64,000 bases of DNA from Cotesia glomerata (Eukaryota > Arthropoda > Insecta > Hymenoptera > Braconidae), in NCBI RefSeq assembly GCF_020080835.1, contig NC_058160.1, positions 25,841,152-25,905,151 of the forward strand, given 5' to 3'. The position numbers were made by a program, and so were the translations under genes. The notes beneath the pieces are model-generated. The model was not told where the DNA came from. It saw only the letters and a program-made list of their open reading frames with translations, and searched no databases. The first letter of the stretch is position 1, and every line of letters begins with the position of its first letter. This document shows positions 60,096 to 64,000 of this stretch, piece after piece.

Positions 60096-63000
60096 GTGAG
60101 TCTTTTTTCATATTCATCATGATCATGATTATCATTAATTTTTTTTTCAAAAACTTTTATTAGCTTGACCTGTATGTATCTAATTATTTATATAACGGAA
60201 TCTTGCAGCGTTATTTTTATCGACTTTAATATGTTTGATTAAGTTGAAAATTTTCATACGTATTGAAGATCGATGACAATACAATATTTTAATAACTTTA
60301 TCCTAATGTTCCGACCAGTATAATCAAAATAAAAAAAATGATTAATTTTAAACATACTCTCTAAACATGAATTAGTGAAAATTCATGTTTAGAGAGTAAG
60401 TCATCCGCATAATAATAGTAAAATTTTACACCTTTAACGCTTCTGAATTTTAATTAGGATAAATAATTCAAAAATTAATTACAATCTTTAAATTTTTAAG
60501 TATAGGTATTTTGATATTAATTTTTATAAATATTTTATCGGTAAATATTTATAAAAGTAAAATTATTACAAAAATACTCCAGCCTTTTTTTTTTATAAAA
60601 GAGTTCTTTTTGTAAATTATTAAATTTTTATTTTAATTCAAAATTATTTCTTACTTTTTATTTTGGTTCGATATTAAAGCGTGTTTCTAATTTTTTAAAC
60701 TATAATTTATTTTTAATGTGTTAAATCAAAAAATTTTTTACTGGAATATTTTGTAATTACTTGTACCTGGAATTAAATTAATGAGCTAATTTTATTGTTT
60801 AAAATGGCAAGTCATTTATAATTTATAATAAAATTTTAAGTATAAAAATTAACGAGCATGACTCTCGATGAGTTATCGGGACTGGCACATCTTCGTTTGC
60901 AGGCACAACGATAATTGGCGGGATAAATATATATTTTTTCTAGCTGCCTTGACACGTTTATCGCGAATCGAAGGTAGACGGTATCTATCGCCGCGAATTC
61001 GACGGGGTGAATAATCTTCGTATAGACTCGCCGGCTACTGCTTTACTCGAGCTTTACTAACGAAAGATAATAATATATAATACGAGTAAAGTATATTAAA
61101 TAAGAATATCTTTGGAATTCAATACTCGGTCGACTGCTTGTCAATTTGCTAAAGCAATTTAAAATTGGACGTAGATATCGCGTCTCTTATAATACTCAAA
61201 CGACATGTTTCTGATGATTACGTACTTGTAAAAGGAATATTGAAACTAAAATAGCATATGTATGATTACAAATTTTTAAGATTATTTTTTTTTATCGTTC
61301 TTTAAATAGTTAATTTTTGAATTGACAACAGAAAATTAAATTTTAACATTACAATACAGTTAAAAATTTTGCGTCAAAAAATGTTGTGTCAAATATTTAA
61401 CACTTTTTTGTGTTTTAATTCTCCTAAATCAACATCAATCTTAAATTTTGATTAAAGTTAATTTTTTTCTGCATAATAAATTTTCAAACCACCACCATTA
61501 TTATTTTTCAAATAATTTAAATTGTAAAAAAAATAATTATTCGTCTTATCAAAAAGTACGAGATTTTTTCATTCACTAATAACAATAACCATAACTACGA
61601 ATGTGTATAATGAATAGAACAAAAGTTTTCATTTGAATAGAAGATTAAAAATCTGGGAAAATTTTCAATTAACGATGTGAATTGTTGTTTTACTTAATCA
61701 CAATATTTGCAAGGCAAAGTTGTTAATTTGAATGTATTACCTTTTTTTAATAAAATTAAATTAAAATAACCGGATTAATATCGTGAACATTATCTTATTA
61801 TTTCACAAGTACAAGGTAATATTAAAGATAGCAAACTCTATTGTGCCTTATTATTCGCGCCCAATACAAGTTGATAGTGTTCTGTGTATGAGCGGCGATT
61901 AATCGTCGGATTAAGTCGCACGCGTACGTACGGAAAAAAAATAATGAGAAAGAAAGAACCGAATGAAAAAAGTTACTCAGCCTCCGAGGCAGTTTCAAAC
62001 ACCTTTTACGTGGTGTATAATTCCAACGAATATTCTTTCTCAATTTCGCTTGATAGTTCGAATAAGTAACAAGCTGTAAGATAAAAAGGACGAAAGGAAA
62101 CACATTTAACTCACAGCGTGTTACTATATACTATATATATCTGTATAATATATATATTCAGACACTTATATATCGAAGTGTTCATTGACACCTTAAGAAT
62201 TCCCCGGAACGAGTTATCGAGAGTAATGACTCGACTTCACACTGAGAAATTGGATCAGAGGCATTTCAATAAATCGATTTATGGCCCCGCTATTTTATTT
62301 TATTATATTTATTTTTTACTTCAGAATTATATTCAATCCTGTTGATTAAATGATCTTTATATGCTCGGTTATTTATTATCGTATTTTTTATCCGTCCTTA
62401 AGTAAATTGTTAATGAAAATTACTGTTTTATTAATTCGAAGCTTTTAAAAGTCAACATTTGCGTATTGACAGTACAATGAACATATATTGCGCTCTTGAA
62501 AACAACTATATACTTTAAAAATAATAAATGATAGTAAAAAATTTTTTATTAAAATTTTATTATTAAATAATAATATTAATTTAAATTAAAATGACTTTTA
62601 GTGTACAAAATTTACAACCTATTCTTTTAAATTAATTTTACAGACTTTGAGTTTTATTTGTTGTTGAGATTTAAAATTTAAAATACCAGAGTTAAATTGA
62701 AGATAATTCAGCATTATTTAAATGGGAATGTGCAATCACGAAGATTAATAATAAAAGCTCAAATTTTATTACACATAAATTAAAAAAAAAAATGTTTCGT
62801 CTCTCTAATTTCACAATAACTGTGACTTAACTCAACCACAAGTTATATTTATTTTTAGAGTGAGTTAATAAATCCCCGAGTTAATATTTCATTTGAAATA
62901 AATGTTATATATATGCGCATACATAAAAACATAAAAGTTGCGGGTCAAGCCGCAGAATTCTCATATGATAAGTCTAAAATAACTAAAAGAACAAAGTTCA

Positions 63001-64000
63001 TGTTGAGAGTAATTGTTTATGCGAGGATTTTGATTATTCTCATCAGGAAAAAAGATAAAATGGAGTTTTTATTGTTGAAGAAGAGTAATAAATAAATATA
63101 AGTATAAGTATGTGCGGTTATGCAGGAATATTAGAGAGTACAGGTGCAAACTAGGATGAATTCTCGCGTTGCACCTGGTTGAAGGTAAAATAATGCCGTA
63201 GGAGGTAAATCCCATCCTTTATGTATTTATATATAGTAATAGAATGGAGGATGGAGGAGAGGATATAGGTACATATATTCATACAGAAGAAGTTAACATA
63301 TCCGGTTAACCAGGCATCTCACGACGATTCTACAGTTCCCGGATTGTAGTTGCCTCATTCGGTGTGAATGCTGGAATAATGAACGACTAAATTTGCATAG
63401 ACAAAGGATCGCTTGAGGATCAATGAATAAAATATTTAACCGAGCAAATCACGACGGTTTTATCTATCAGGAACAAGAGAACCAGCCAGTCTCCTTTCTA
63501 GGGCCACCCTGTGGTGACCACGTGTATATAACATTTGCACGATTTACACCATCGATATGCTCGATACGACCCAGAGCCTATTCACGCCCCAGTCTTGTCT
63601 GGACATCGCTCGAACTATAAAAAATAATGAGTGTGAACAAAATCACTAAAAAGTAACACTTTTTATCGATCCTAGACTTTTTTCGATGTAATTTAATTTT
63701 TTTAATTAGTACATTTAATTGATTAGTTTTAGTTTAATTGGTAAAAAATGGCAGAAATTTACAATACTTTTATTTTCTATCATAAAAAAATTTTATCTTT
63801 GGTTTTTATCCATTTTTTTATATCAAAACAAAAAAATCTATTTTTGCTATTATTTATTTTAAACTATTCAAGACTATTCAAATCTTTACAAAAGTAAAAA
63901 TCCACTCTTATAATTTAGATGAAAAATATGAAAATATATCATGTAAGCAAACTATTCGTAACGTGATTGGTCAAATATATCATATGCATGAAAATATAGA
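60096..64000. other. pigs: Downstream intron of the GAS2-like gene
   Basis: No exon with the GAR/GAS2 domain (Cys-rich CTCP..FP...EGKYR-type sequence) was found, so the next exon should lie outside the window. The content is AT-rich. A less AT-rich patch at 60860-61060 and another at 63100-63620 show short frames without coding character. Confidence 0.5.
60356..60397. other. Perfect 18-bp stem hairpin
   Basis: ACTCTCTAAACATGAATT (60356-60373), loop AGTGAA, and AATTCATGTTTAGAGAGT (60380-60397) are perfectly complementary. It sits in the intron about 260 bp after the second coding exon. It is shorter than a typical microRNA precursor and could be a small inverted-repeat insertion. Confidence 0.6.

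Noticed and set aside
63423..63620. 65-codon frame as the missing GAS2/GAR exon
   Set aside because: It lacks the Cys-rich and EGKYR-type signature of the GAR domain.

Overview
This is an AT-rich eukaryotic chromosome fragment with long introns, short spliceosomal introns (one is 70 nt), microsatellites and many small transposons. It is most likely from an insect. A GAS2-like/pickled-eggs gene and a BEN-domain gene with a typical insect-style N-terminus suggest a hymenopteran, perhaps a parasitoid wasp. That placement is inference; no species-diagnostic gene is present.

Layout. (1) 1-3920: AT-rich, no gene seen, one small foldback. (2) 3925-17166: a 13.2-kb block bounded by two diverged arms in inverted orientation, both ending in CCTCGCGGTT and both built from minisatellite-like repeats. 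Inside, on the minus strand, is a multi-exon BEN-domain-like gene (exons between 14097 and 5094). Its splice phases all agree, but it has one in-frame TAA in its second exon. Alternative 5' exons (15460-15341, 14816-14769) would bypass that stop. (3) 17252-19037, minus: an ankyrin-repeat gene of about 571 aa with a 70-nt intron and a short acidic/basic last exon. It starts 86 bp beyond the right arm. (4) 19.1-29.6 kb: AT-rich intergenic DNA and probable 5' region of the next gene, with MITEs. (5) 29620 to beyond the right edge, plus: a GAS2-like (pickled eggs) gene. Two coding exons, 29633-29803 and 59586-60095, together encode the calponin-homology (CH) domain and are separated by a 29.8-kb intron. 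The GAR/GAS2 domain exons are not visible and should lie beyond 64000.

The 29.8-kb intron is a transposon reservoir. It holds a palindromic MITE, a copy of a TA-flanked MITE family, a LINE-like remnant, a Kunitz-tail-like secreted-peptide fragment, a tRNA-like sequence, a 758-bp MITE and an LTR retroelement (48384-53661). The retroelement has 1087-bp LTRs that align without indels, a tRNA-Lys-type primer-binding site and a polypurine tract. It has an intact 533-aa gag but no protease, reverse transcriptase or integrase. A 100-N gap sits exactly at its right end, and the flanking bases suggest that little or no real sequence is missing.

Most single-frame ORFs of 60-100 codons in the window are chance reading frames in AT-rich or repeat DNA and are left out.
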